From Actinomycetes bacterium (GTDB lineage: Bacteria; Actinomycetota; Actinomycetes; Actinomycetales; Microbacteriaceae), in assembly GCA_029777095.1 (NCBI GenBank), contig JAKOTS010000041.1, positions 1 to 38,337 of the forward strand: a stretch of 38,337 nt of DNA, written 5' to 3'. Below, one piece after another: positions 15,960-23,820 of the stretch (the first letter of the stretch is position 1; each line of letters begins with the position of its first letter). The notes below the pieces were generated by a model, which saw only the letters and a program-made list of their open reading frames with translations, searched no databases and was not told the origin of the DNA. A program made the position numbers and the translations under genes.

Positions 15960-17558
15960 ATGAGCTTTCTCGACTACGCACCAGCACCAGAATCCACGTC
16001 GCCCCTGAACCTCCGCGACGACTACGGCCTCTTCATCGACGGCGAGTTCGTCGCGGGCCGGGGCACCCCGTTCGCCACGATCTCGCCCGCGACCGAGCGC
16101 CACATCGCGAACATCTCGACGGCGAACGACGAAGATATTGCGGATGCCGTTGCCGCCGCTCGCCGCGCCTTCGACGGGCCGTGGTCAAAGATGAGCGGGC
16201 GTGATCGCGGCAAGTACCTCTACCGCATCGCTCGCCTCGTGCAGGAGCGCGCACGCGAACTTGCCGTGGCCGAAAGCCTCGACAACGGCAAGCCGATCAA
16301 GGAGAGCCGCGACGTCGACGTGCCGCTCGTCGCAGCCTGGTTTTTCTACTACGCGGGGTGGGCCGACAAGCTCGACTACGCGGGGCTCGGCGCGAACCCG
16401 CGTGCGCTCGGTGTCGCGGGCCAGGTCATTCCCTGGAACTTCCCGCTCCTCATGCTTGCGTGGAAGATTGCCCCGGCGCTCGCCGCGGGCAACACCGTCG
16501 TGCTCAAGCCCGCCGAGACGACCTCGCTGACGGCGCTGCTGTTCGCCGAAATCTTGCAGCAGGCCGATCTTCCGCGCGGAGTGGTCAACATCGTGACCGG
16601 CGCCGGTGCCACAGGGGCCGCGCTCGTCGGTCACCCCGGCATCGACAAGATCGCGTTCACGGGATCGACGGCAGTCGGTCGAGCCATCGCCAAGCAGGCG
16701 GCCGGCACGGGCAAGAAGCTGACGCTTGAGCTCGGCGGCAAGGCCGCGAACATCGTGTTCGACGATGCGCCAATCGACCAGGCGATCGAGGGCATCGTCA
16801 ACGGTATCTTCTTCAACCAGGGCCACGTGTGCTGTGCGGGAAGCCGCCTCCTCGTGCAGGAATCGATCCACGACGAGGTTGTTGACCGGCTCAAGGCCCG
16901 CCTGTCGACGCTTCGGCTCGGCGACCCGCTCGACAAGAACACCGACATTGGTGCGATCAACTCGCGCGCACAGCTCGACCGGATTCGCGCGCTCACCGCC
17001 GCGGGCGAGGCCGAAGGTGCCGAGCGTTGGACCGCTGACTGTGCCATCCCCGACGCGGGTTTCTGGTACGCCCCGACGATCTTTACGAACGTCTCAACAA
17101 GCGATCGCATCGCCCGCGAAGAGATCTTCGGACCGGTCCTGTCGGTGCTCACCTTCCGCACCCCCGCCGAGGCGATCGCGAAGGCGAATAACACGCCCTA
17201 CGGCCTTTCGGCAGGTATCTGGAGCGACAAGGGCAGCCGCATTCTCGCCGTGGCCGACAAGCTCCGCGCCGGTGTGGTGTGGGCAAACACGTTCAATAAG
17301 TTCGATCCCGCGTCGCCCTTCGGTGGTTACAAAGAGTCGGGCTACGGCCGCGAGGGCGGCCGCCAGGGCCTGGCCGCCTACCTGGATGCCCCGGGCTCCA
17401 CCCCGCGAGCAATTCCTGCCGCTGCACCGGCACCCGCCATCACCGAGGTTGCCGAATCGGGCGAGCTTGGCCGTTCCGAAGGCGACAAGAGCACCCCCGC
17501 CGAAGCCCGCAAGAGCGCCCCGGCCGCAGGCCGCAAGAGCACAGGAGCAAAGAAATGA
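15960..17558 (+). CDS. NAD(P)-dependent aldehyde dehydrogenase
   Basis: A 532-residue ALDH-superfamily enzyme. The cofactor fold contains VIPWNFPLLMLAWKIAPALA and KPAE; the FTGSTAVGR loop follows, then LELGGKAANIV with the general-base Glu, GHVCCAGSR with the nucleophilic Cys, and EEIFGPVLSVL. After the ALDH core there is a low-complexity Ala/Lys/Ser tail of about 45 residues (SAPAAGRKSTGAKK). In this operon it most likely oxidises the acetaldehyde released by DeoC; substrate is inferred from context. ATG 15960 follows AGAGGAC. Its TGA overlaps the next ATG by four bases. Confidence 0.92.
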   Translation: MSFLDYAPAPESTSPLNLRDDYGLFIDGEFVAGRGTPFATISPATERHIANISTANDEDIADAVAAARRAFDGPWSKMSGRDRGKYLYRIARLVQERARELAVAESLDNGKPIKESRDVDVPLVAAWFFYYAGWADKLDYAGLGANPRALGVAGQVIPWNFPLLMLAWKIAPALAAGNTVVLKPAETTSLTALLFAEILQQADLPRGVVNIVTGAGATGAALVGHPGIDKIAFTGSTAVGRAIAKQAAGTGKKLTLELGGKAANIVFDDAPIDQAIEGIVNGIFFNQGHVCCAGSRLLVQESIHDEVVDRLKARLSTLRLGDPLDKNTDIGAINSRAQLDRIRALTAAGEAEGAERWTADCAIPDAGFWYAPTIFTNVSTSDRIAREEIFGPVLSVLTFRTPAEAIAKANNTPYGLSAGIWSDKGSRILAVADKLRAGVVWANTFNKFDPASPFGGYKESGYGREGGRQGLAAYLDAPGSTPRAIPAAAPAPAITEVAESGELGRSEGDKSTPAEARKSAPAAGRKSTGAKK

Positions 17559-18415
17559 CCCACCTCGCCGTGCCCAAGACCTACAAGCTCGCGATCGGCG
17601 GGGCATTCCCGCGCAGCGAGTCTGGCCGCGTGTACGCGGTCAACGATGCAAAGGGTGCGTTCGTCGCGAACGCGGCAAAGGGCTCTCGCAAGGACGCCCG
17701 CGATGCCGTTGTCGCAGCCCGCGCCGCGCTGAAAGGGTGGTCTGGAGCGACCGCCTACAACCGCGGACAGGTGCTCTACCGCATCGCGGAACTGCTTGAG
17801 GGCCGTCGCGCCCAGTTCGTCGATGAGATCACTCGGCTCGAAGGCGTCTCGGCGGTCGCCGCGAACGCACAGGTCGATGCGGCGATTGATCTGTGGATTT
17901 GGTACGCCGGGTGGACCGACAAGCACGCGCAGGTTGGCGGCAACGCGAACGCGGTTTCGGGGCCGTACTTCAACATTTCGGTCCCCGAGCCCACCGGCGT
18001 CGTTGCGGTGGTCGTGCCGCAGGGCAGCTCGCTGCTCGGTTTCGTATCGGTCGTCGCCCCGCCGCTCGTGACGGGAAATACCGTCGTCGCGATCGCGAGC
18101 GAGCGCCTGCCGCTGTCTGCCATCACCCTTGCCGAGGTGCTCGCCACGAGCGACGTGCCCGGGGGAGTGGTGAACGTGCTCACCGGCTCGCCGGCCGAGA
18201 TCGCACCGTGGCTCGCCTCGCACGCCGATGTCAACGCTCTCGATCTGGCCGGGGCCGAAGGCCTCGACTGGGTTGACCTCCAAATCGCCGCCGCCGACAC
18301 CTTGAAGCGGGTGCTTCCCCCCGAAATGGGGGCGGATGCCGCAGCCCAGAGCCTTGATCGCATTACCGCGTTCACCGAGCTGAAGACGGTGTGGCACACC
18401 AAGAGCATGATCTAG
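17555..18415 (+). CDS. Half-length aldehyde dehydrogenase homologue, probable pseudoenzyme
   Basis: The 286 residues align with the N-terminal half of ALDH: KLAIGGAFPRSESGRVYAV, NRGQVLYRIAELLEGRR, WIWYAGWTDKHAQVGG, PTGVVAVVVPQGSSLLGFVS and VPGGVVNVLTGS. The usual P-W-N-[FY] is replaced by PQGSS, the FTGS loop by LDLAGAEG, and no equivalent of LELGGK or the catalytic Cys exists; the protein stops after FTELKTVWHTKSMI. There is no sign of a frameshift, and the start overlaps the active ALDH stop (ATGA), implying coupled synthesis. It may be a partner subunit or stabiliser of the active enzyme. No catalytic role can be supported. Confidence 0.8.
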   Translation: MTHLAVPKTYKLAIGGAFPRSESGRVYAVNDAKGAFVANAAKGSRKDARDAVVAARAALKGWSGATAYNRGQVLYRIAELLEGRRAQFVDEITRLEGVSAVAANAQVDAAIDLWIWYAGWTDKHAQVGGNANAVSGPYFNISVPEPTGVVAVVVPQGSSLLGFVSVVAPPLVTGNTVVAIASERLPLSAITLAEVLATSDVPGGVVNVLTGSPAEIAPWLASHADVNALDLAGAEGLDWVDLQIAAADTLKRVLPPEMGADAAAQSLDRITAFTELKTVWHTKSMI

Positions 18416-18468
18416 GCGGACCGCCCGCGGGTCGCGAAAATCTCATAACGAACGCATAACGGCCCGTG

Positions 18469-18474
18469 TAGGGT
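18469..18474 (+). promoter_or_regulatory. -10 box of the glycerophosphodiesterase promoter
   Basis: TAGGGT, predicted start near 18481, about 40 nt before the ATG with an AGGAGG site at 18506-18511. An in-frame GTG at 18473 lies inside this box and is not used as the start. Confidence 0.45.
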
Positions 18475-18520
18475 GGTGGGCACTCGACTGAACACTCGCT
18501 GTTGCAGGAGGTGCGCCCAG

Positions 18521-19516
18521 ATGGATGAACGCGACGTTGACCCCGTGCCGCGTGTGCCGCGTGTGCGGCGCGAACCGAGCGGCGCGAATCACACACGCAG
18601 CGTGGCAAGAAACGCGGCAAGAAGCAGCACGCGTGGTTTGGCGAGAAACAGCGTGTCGCTCGCTGTCACTGTCGGGGTGCTCGCCGTGGTGTGCGTCGCG
18701 CTCGCCGTCTGGGCGGTCGTGCCACGGGCGGTGAGTACCGAAGAGCTCTGGGGTGCTGCCCGTGGGCCCGGTGAGGCGGCGTTCGTCGCCGCCCACCGCG
18801 GCGATCGCTCGGTCGCGCCCGAGAATACGCTTCCCGCGGTGCAGGCCGCGATCGATGGAGAATTCGACTACGTCGAAGTGGATATCGCGCTCACCTCCGA
18901 TGGGGTTGCCGTGCTCCTGCACGACGAGACCCTTGACCGCACGACCACCGGCAGCGGTCCGCTCGCCGACCACACCTTCGAGCAGGTGCGCGCGCTCGAT
19001 GCGGGCGCGTGGTTCGACGAGGCCTTTGCGGGCACCCTGGTCCCGACGCTCGACGAGTTCTTGGCGATGCTCGCGACCTCGCAGAAGCGCGCGCTGATCG
19101 AAATGAAGGGGGTCTGGACCCCGGTCGCGACCGCGGCGTTCGCCGACGCGCTCCACGTCTACGGGCTCGACGATCGCGTCGCGGTCGCCAGCTTCGACGC
19201 GCGCACCCTCGCGCTCATCGAGGAGGCGGCACCGCGCGTCCCTCGGATGGCGATCCTGCGCGTACTCCCAGAAGACACGGTCGCGGCCGCGCGCGCACTC
19301 GGGGTGCGCGGCATCGTCGCCTCGAGCAAGGTGATCTCGCGGGCCCCGCACGTGATCGAAGAACTGCACCGAGCGGGCATGCGTGTCGCTGTTTACACCC
19401 TCAACGACGACACGAAATGGCAGCGGGCGCTTGATATCGGCGTCGACGGCATCATCACCGACAAGCCGGCCGTGCTGAGCCAGTGGCTCGCAGAATCGAC
19501 CGCACCACCCGAGTAG
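18521..19516 (+). CDS. Membrane-anchored glycerophosphodiester phosphodiesterase
   Basis: A 331-residue GDPD-family enzyme that hydrolyses glycerophosphodiesters to glycerol-3-phosphate and an alcohol. A basic cytoplasmic tail (about 1-45) and one membrane segment (SLAVTVGVLAVVCVALAVWA) precede the barrel, so the catalytic part is probably extracytoplasmic. Catalytic elements: AAHRGDRSVAPENTLPA, YVEVDIALTSDGVAVLLHDE and LDRTTTGSGPL, then VPTLDEFL, and near the C-terminus VAVYTLNDDTKWQRALDIGVDGIITDKP. ATG 18521 follows AGGAGG. It could scavenge phosphate or glycerol from lipid head groups or teichoic-acid-like polymers; the substrate is unknown. Confidence 0.9.
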   Translation: MDERDVDPVPRVPRVRREPSGANHTRSVARNAARSSTRGLARNSVSLAVTVGVLAVVCVALAVWAVVPRAVSTEELWGAARGPGEAAFVAAHRGDRSVAPENTLPAVQAAIDGEFDYVEVDIALTSDGVAVLLHDETLDRTTTGSGPLADHTFEQVRALDAGAWFDEAFAGTLVPTLDEFLAMLATSQKRALIEMKGVWTPVATAAFADALHVYGLDDRVAVASFDARTLALIEEAAPRVPRMAILRVLPEDTVAAARALGVRGIVASSKVISRAPHVIEELHRAGMRVAVYTLNDDTKWQRALDIGVDGIITDKPAVLSQWLAESTAPPE

Positions 19517-19527
19517 CCCTGCTCCGC

Positions 19528-19533
19528 TAGGGT
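19528..19533 (+). promoter_or_regulatory. -10 box of the lipoprotein promoter
   Basis: TAGGGT 12 bp after the upstream stop; predicted start near 19540, then an AGGAG site before ATG 19567. Confidence 0.4.
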
Positions 19534-19566
19534 CGAAATCGCTCGCAAATACCCACAGGAGACCGC

Positions 19567-20253
19567 ATGACTCAGCTCACCACGATCGCCGCGACCGTCA
19601 CCGCGTCGGCGACACGCCGACGCACCCGAGCGTCACGCACGCTGGGGACTGCGGTCGCGGTCGGGACCGTTGCGCTTGCCCTCGCGCTCACAGGATGCGT
19701 ACCGGAGCCGGGGCCCGGGGCATCCAATTCGCCTGTGCCCGGAGCATCCCAATCGCCTTCGAATGCGCCGTCGAGCCCCGCGCCGCCCCCCAGCGCCGCT
19801 GGCGAGGATCTCGAAGCGCTCCCGGGCGACTGCGAGGCGCTGTATTCACCCGCCATGCTGCAGTCGCTGACCGAGGCGAACCCGCCGCTGAATCATCCGG
19901 GTGTCACGATGGACTCCACCGAGGTGGTTGCAGGGCTTGAGCTCCTGGGTTCGGGCGTGCCCACGCTCCGTTGTTCGTGGGGCGGGCCTTCTGGCTACGG
20001 CCTCGCCACAAACGTCACGCTTGTCACGCCTGAGCAGGCCGAGGTCGTGACCGCGGCGCTTCGTGAGGGCGGCTTCGCGTGTGTCGAAACGGGTGCCGAG
20101 CTTCGGTGCGAAATGACGAAGGCCTTCGAAGAGCCGAAGGTAACGACCGGTGAGACGCACGTGTTCCGGGCAAACGTTTGGGTGTCGACGCGCTGGATCA
20201 ACTTCAACCCGACCGGCTACACCGACGACATCGTGGCGCAGCTGTTCGCATAG
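19567..20253 (+). CDS. Putative lipoprotein of unknown function
   Basis: A 228-residue exported protein. An Arg-rich n-region (RRRTRASRT) and hydrophobic stretch (AVAVGTVALALA) lead to a lipobox LTGC near residue 43, so the mature protein would be lipid-anchored at the outer face of the membrane. A Pro/Ser-rich linker of about 45 residues follows. The globular part contains Cys residues in CEALY, LRCSWGG, FACVE and LRCEM, which could form two disulphides. No domain was recognised with confidence. AGGAG precedes the ATG; it probably has its own promoter. Confidence 0.82.
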   Translation: MTQLTTIAATVTASATRRRTRASRTLGTAVAVGTVALALALTGCVPEPGPGASNSPVPGASQSPSNAPSSPAPPPSAAGEDLEALPGDCEALYSPAMLQSLTEANPPLNHPGVTMDSTEVVAGLELLGSGVPTLRCSWGGPSGYGLATNVTLVTPEQAEVVTAALREGGFACVETGAELRCEMTKAFEEPKVTTGETHVFRANVWVSTRWINFNPTGYTDDIVAQLFA

Positions 20254-20295
20254 CAAGCGACCGCTTGCCTTGGCCCTCGCCGCATGCCCTAGACT
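20253..20295 (+). promoter_or_regulatory. Promoter and inverted repeat for candidate small RNA
   Basis: TAGACT at 20290-20295 is a good -10 box of the type used elsewhere here; TTGCCT (20265-20270) with a 19-bp spacer is the possible -35. An inverted repeat GCAAGC (20253-20258) / GCTTGC (20263-20268) starts in the stop codon of the lipoprotein gene and overlaps the -35, so it may be an operator or a weak terminator without a T tract. Confidence 0.4.
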
Positions 20296-20300
20296 GGGCG

Positions 20301-20374
20301 GCAGGGGAACTTTTGTGACTTCGGGCGTCTGCAGCAGCTGCGCCATGTGATGTCACCGCACCCCTGCAGTTTTT
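20301..20374 (+). ncRNA. Candidate structured small RNA or leader attenuator
   Basis: Six bases after the TAGACT box begins a rod-like fold: outer arms GCAGGGG (20301-20307) and CCCCTGC (20361-20367), middle arms GTGAC (20315-20319) and GTCAC (20352-20356), inner arms GGCG (20324-20327) and CGCC (20341-20344). TTTTT follows at 20370-20374. Together this is promoter, structured RNA of about 70-75 nt, and intrinsic terminator. No known RNA family was recognised; it lacks the SRP RNA tetraloop region. It lies 125 nt before the helicase gene, so it may be an independent small RNA or an attenuator in that gene's leader. The rest of the 20375-20498 stretch shows only one small hairpin. Confidence 0.45.
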
Positions 20375-20460
20375 GCCAATGAAGTCTTCACCGGCACGGT
20401 GCGATGTTGACAGCTCTGTTCGTCAGCAGCTTGCGTAGTTTCAGCACCGGGTCGATCCAC

Positions 20461-20480
20461 CGTCGGTATTCATTCCGACG
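20461..20480 (+). promoter_or_regulatory. Small hairpin upstream of helicase ribosome binding site
   Basis: Perfect 6-bp arms CGTCGG and CCGACG with an 8-nt loop, ending 10 nt before the GGAGGAG site of the helicase gene. Role unknown. Confidence 0.35.
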
Positions 20481-20498
20481 CACACGCTCAGGAGGAGC

Positions 20499-22685
20499 AT
20501 GCCGTCCACGGCAAGGCAGTCCAAATCTTCGCATTCGAAGTCTTCGTCGAGCGGCAACCGCCGGCGAAAGCCCCAAACGCCGCGGCGCGACGATGAAGCG
20601 CCGCTGATCCCGATTCTTGCCCGCAAGGTGCGCGAGATTGAGGCGAAGGCGCAAAAGGGCAAACTCGGCCCCACCAACCGGGTCAAGTTCCAGGTCATCG
20701 CCTTCCTGGTGCGCGAGGAGCGCGCCCGGGTGAAGGCCGACACCGAGATCACCGACAGCGCCCGCGCCGAGCTGCTCAAGCGGCTCGACGGCGTCGCCAC
20801 GATCCTCGCGAAGACCGCGGCCCGCGACACCTCACTCATCCAGCTCCTCGAGGTCGATCAGGCCACGAGCCCCGTCGCCCGCCGTATGCGCCGCGACTGG
20901 CTGCTCGAGTCTGGCGCCGAGCTTGCGCCCGACGAGCTGATCATCACGGTCGACAAGCCGGTTGTGGCATCCGTCGTGCCAGCCGCGCTCGCCGAACGTC
21001 AGGTGATCCCGGCATCTGTCGAGTCTCGCCAGCTGGCGAACCCATTCTTGGCGCCGAGTGTCGCGCCCGCTCGCGACGCCGAGCCCGTGCGTCACCGCCT
21101 CGACAACTGGGAGCTCATGAGCCCCCTGTACAAGGCCTTCGAGCAGGGGGCCGGTGGCACCGCCGCGTCGATGGAGCTCCCCCCGGTTCCCGAGTACGAC
21201 CGCCTCTCGCCGAAGGGGCTCGAAATCATGGACCACCAGGCGCGCTTCCTCGAAAGCGTGCGTGAGGGGCACCGCAGCTTCCTCCTGGCCGACGAGCCGG
21301 GCCTTGGCAAGACCGCGCAGTCGCTGATCGCCGCGTCCGTCGCGGGTGCATACCCGCTGCTTGCCGTTGTGCCGAACGTTGTGAAGATGAACTGGGCGCG
21401 CGAGGTCGAGCGGTGGACCCCGCATCGCCGCGCGACGGTCATTCAGGGCGACGGCGGGCAGGTAGATGCCTTTGCCGACGTCTTTATCGTCAACTATGAG
21501 ATCCTCGACCGCCACCTCGCGTGGCTCAGCTCGATCGGTCTTAAGGGCATGGTCGTCGACGAGGCGCACTTCATCAAGAACCTCTCGAGCCAGCGGTCGC
21601 AGAACGTGCTCGCGCTCGCGTCGCGCATTCGCGAGCAGAACGCTGGCAGCGAGCCGCTGATGCTCGCGCTGACCGGCACGCCGCTCATCAATGACGTCGA
21701 AGACTTCGATGCGATCTGGCGTTTCCTTGGCTGGACCACGGGCGAGAAGCCTGGCGCCGAGCTCATGGCAAAGCTGGATGCGACCGGGCTGACCCCCGCT
21801 GACAAGGCGTTCTACGCCGAAGCGCGCGAGGCTGTCATTTCGATGGGCATCGTTCGCCGAAAGAAGAAGGATGTCGCGGCCGACCTGCCCGACAAGATGA
21901 TCGCCGACCTGCCCGTGCAGCTCGACGACGAGTTTGGGCGCAGCATCCGCGAGGCCGAGCGCGAGCTTGGCGCGCGGCTTGCCGCCCGCTATCGCCGAAT
22001 CATCGAGGCCCGCGGTGAACGCCGCAGCGTGTTCGATGGCATCGACGAAGACATTGTGCGCCTTGTGGCACAGGGCGAACTTGACGAGGCGAAGGCCCAG
22101 GGCTCCGGTGCCGAGAACGTATTCTCGATGGTGCGCCGGATCGGCCAGGCAAAGGCCGGGCTCGCCGCCGACTACGCGGTGCAGCTGCAGCGCTCGGTTG
22201 GCAAGGTCGTGTTCTTTGCGAAGCACATCGACGTGATGAACCAGGCGGAGGCGGCGTTCGCCGCGGCCGGCCTGCGCACGGTGTCGATTCGTGGCGACCA
22301 GACTACGCCGGCGCGCCAACAGGCGATTGACGCCTTCAACACGGAGCCCGACGTGGCGATCGCGGTGTGCTCGCTCACCGCGGCCGGGGTCGGGCTCAAC
22401 CTGCAGGCGGCATCGAACGTGGTGCTCGCCGAGCTCAGCTGGACGGCTGCCGAGCAGACGCAGGCGATCGACCGCGTGCACCGCATCGGTCAGGACGAGC
22501 CGGTCACGGCGTGGCGCATTATTGCCGCGAACACGATCGACACGAAGATCGCCGAGCTGATCGACTCGAAGGAAGGGCTGTCACTGCGCGCGCTCGATGG
22601 GCAAGCCGTTGATGCGGCATCCAGCGATTCGGTGCAGCTCGCGGCGCTGATGCACCTGCTGCGGCAGGCACTTGGCGAAGCCTAA
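20499..22685 (+). CDS. SNF2-family DEAD/DEAH-box helicase-like ATPase
   Basis: A 728-residue superfamily 2 protein. After a Ser/Lys/Arg-rich, probably disordered N-terminus and an uncharacterised segment (about 1-225), the Snf2 core shows motif I LADEPGLGKTAQS near residue 264, motif II VVDEAH near 352, motif III LALTGTPL near 390, and in the second RecA lobe SLTAAGVGLNLQAA and QAIDRVHRIGQ near 655. Such proteins translocate on duplex DNA and remodel protein-DNA complexes; the specific task here is unknown. No nuclease or methylase motif is attached and it is far from the defence island. ATG 20499 follows GGAGGAG. Confidence 0.88.
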   Translation: MPSTARQSKSSHSKSSSSGNRRRKPQTPRRDDEAPLIPILARKVREIEAKAQKGKLGPTNRVKFQVIAFLVREERARVKADTEITDSARAELLKRLDGVATILAKTAARDTSLIQLLEVDQATSPVARRMRRDWLLESGAELAPDELIITVDKPVVASVVPAALAERQVIPASVESRQLANPFLAPSVAPARDAEPVRHRLDNWELMSPLYKAFEQGAGGTAASMELPPVPEYDRLSPKGLEIMDHQARFLESVREGHRSFLLADEPGLGKTAQSLIAASVAGAYPLLAVVPNVVKMNWAREVERWTPHRRATVIQGDGGQVDAFADVFIVNYEILDRHLAWLSSIGLKGMVVDEAHFIKNLSSQRSQNVLALASRIREQNAGSEPLMLALTGTPLINDVEDFDAIWRFLGWTTGEKPGAELMAKLDATGLTPADKAFYAEAREAVISMGIVRRKKKDVAADLPDKMIADLPVQLDDEFGRSIREAERELGARLAARYRRIIEARGERRSVFDGIDEDIVRLVAQGELDEAKAQGSGAENVFSMVRRIGQAKAGLAADYAVQLQRSVGKVVFFAKHIDVMNQAEAAFAAAGLRTVSIRGDQTTPARQQAIDAFNTEPDVAIAVCSLTAAGVGLNLQAASNVVLAELSWTAAEQTQAIDRVHRIGQDEPVTAWRIIAANTIDTKIAELIDSKEGLSLRALDGQAVDAASSDSVQLAALMHLLRQALGEA

Positions 22686-22689
22686 GCGG

Positions 22690-22695
22690 TACGCT
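22690..22695 (+). promoter_or_regulatory. -10 box of pfkA promoter
   Basis: TACGCT, predicted start near 22701, leaving a ~50-nt leader with AAAGGA (22738-22743) before ATG 22752. No clear -35 was seen. Confidence 0.4.
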
Positions 22696-22751
22696 GATAC
22701 GTGCCAGATGCGCGCGTATTTTTGACCCCGACACAGCAAAGGACGCTTCCC

Positions 22752-23780
22752 ATGAAGATCGGAATCCTGACCAGTGGCGGGGACTGCCCCGGCTTGAACG
22801 CGGTGATCCGCGGTGCGGTGCTCAAGGGCACGACTGCGTATGACCTCGAGTTCGTTGGTATTCGCGACGGATGGCGCGGCGCGGTCGACGGCGATTTCTT
22901 TCCGCTGACCCGCCACGAGGTCAAGGGCCTCGCAAAGGTCGGCGGTACGATCCTCGGCACCAGCCGCACGAACCCCTACGAGGGTCCCCGCGGTGGCCCC
23001 GAGAACATGCTGCGGACCATGGCCGAGCATGAGCTCGACGGCATGATCGTGATCGGCGGCGAGGGCACGCTTGCCGCGGCGAACCGGCTGAGCGACGACG
23101 GTGTGAACGTGCTGGGTGTGCCCAAGACGATCGACAACGACCTGCGTGCCACTGACTATTCGTTCGGCTTCGACACCGCGGTGAACATCGCGACCGAAGC
23201 CATGGACCGCCTGCGCACCACCGGCGACTCGCACCGGCGCTGCATGGTCGCCGAGGTGATGGGTCGGCACGTGGGCTGGATCGCCCTCCACGCCGGCATG
23301 GCGGCCGGAGCGCACGCAATCCTGATTCCTGAAGTGCCGATGAGCATGGACGAGATCGTTGACTTCGTCTCTAAGGCGCACGATCGCGGCCGCGCGCCGC
23401 TCGTTGTCGTGAGTGAGGGATTCACCCTCACGGGCATGGAGACCGCGTACAGCGACAAGGGCCTCGACGCCTTCAACCGGCCGCGTCTCGGCGGCATCGG
23501 TGAGGTGCTCGCACCCGAGATCGAGCGCCGCACCGGCATTGAGACCCGCTCGACCGTGCTCGGCCACATTCAGCGCGGCGGATCACCCAGCGGCTTCGAC
23601 CGCGTGCTCGCAACGCGGCTCGGCCTCGCTGCGGTCGACGCGATCGTCGAGGGCCACTGGGGTCAAATGGTGGCGCTGCGCGGTACCGACATCGTGCGGG
23701 TCCCGTTCGCAGACGCGCTCGGCGAACTCAACACCGTGCCGCAGCACCGCTACGACGAGGCAGCCGCGCTCTTCGGCTAG
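22752..23780 (+). CDS. pfkA: 6-phosphofructokinase
   Basis: A 342-residue glycolytic enzyme phosphorylating fructose-6-phosphate. Motifs: MKIGILTSGGDCPGLNAVIR, GGEGTLAAANRL, PKTIDNDL with the catalytic-region Asp, MGRHVGWIALHAG, and HIQRGGSPSGFDR. The Gly in GGEGT is typical of ATP-dependent enzymes, while the Lys in PKTIDND is typical of pyrophosphate-dependent ones; this mixed signature occurs in the actinobacterial group, for which ATP use is known in some members. Donor choice is therefore probably ATP. ATG 22752 has AAAGGA eight bases upstream; an in-frame GTG at 22701 would lie at the predicted transcription start. Confidence 0.94.
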   Translation: MKIGILTSGGDCPGLNAVIRGAVLKGTTAYDLEFVGIRDGWRGAVDGDFFPLTRHEVKGLAKVGGTILGTSRTNPYEGPRGGPENMLRTMAEHELDGMIVIGGEGTLAAANRLSDDGVNVLGVPKTIDNDLRATDYSFGFDTAVNIATEAMDRLRTTGDSHRRCMVAEVMGRHVGWIALHAGMAAGAHAILIPEVPMSMDEIVDFVSKAHDRGRAPLVVVSEGFTLTGMETAYSDKGLDAFNRPRLGGIGEVLAPEIERRTGIETRSTVLGHIQRGGSPSGFDRVLATRLGLAAVDAIVEGHWGQMVALRGTDIVRVPFADALGELNTVPQHRYDEAAALFG

Positions 23781-23809
23781 GGGCGAGGCGCGGCTTCCCG
23801 CCCAGCCCC
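23780..23809. terminator. Weak hairpin between convergent pfkA and S9 peptidase genes
   Basis: Arms GGGGC (23780-23784) and GCCCC (23805-23809) with inner GG/CC and CGG/CCG pairs around CTTC. No T tract; it may act as a bidirectional terminator. Confidence 0.3.
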
Positions 23810-23820
23810 GTCCTGTCCGA

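Noticed and set aside
20301..20374. Signal-recognition-particle RNA or 6S-like RNA
   Set aside because: The conserved SRP apical loop is absent, and the RNA is far too short for 6S or Ms1.
20407..20441. TTGACA...TAGTTT as helicase promoter
   Set aside because: The spacer is 23 bp, too long for a standard housekeeping promoter.
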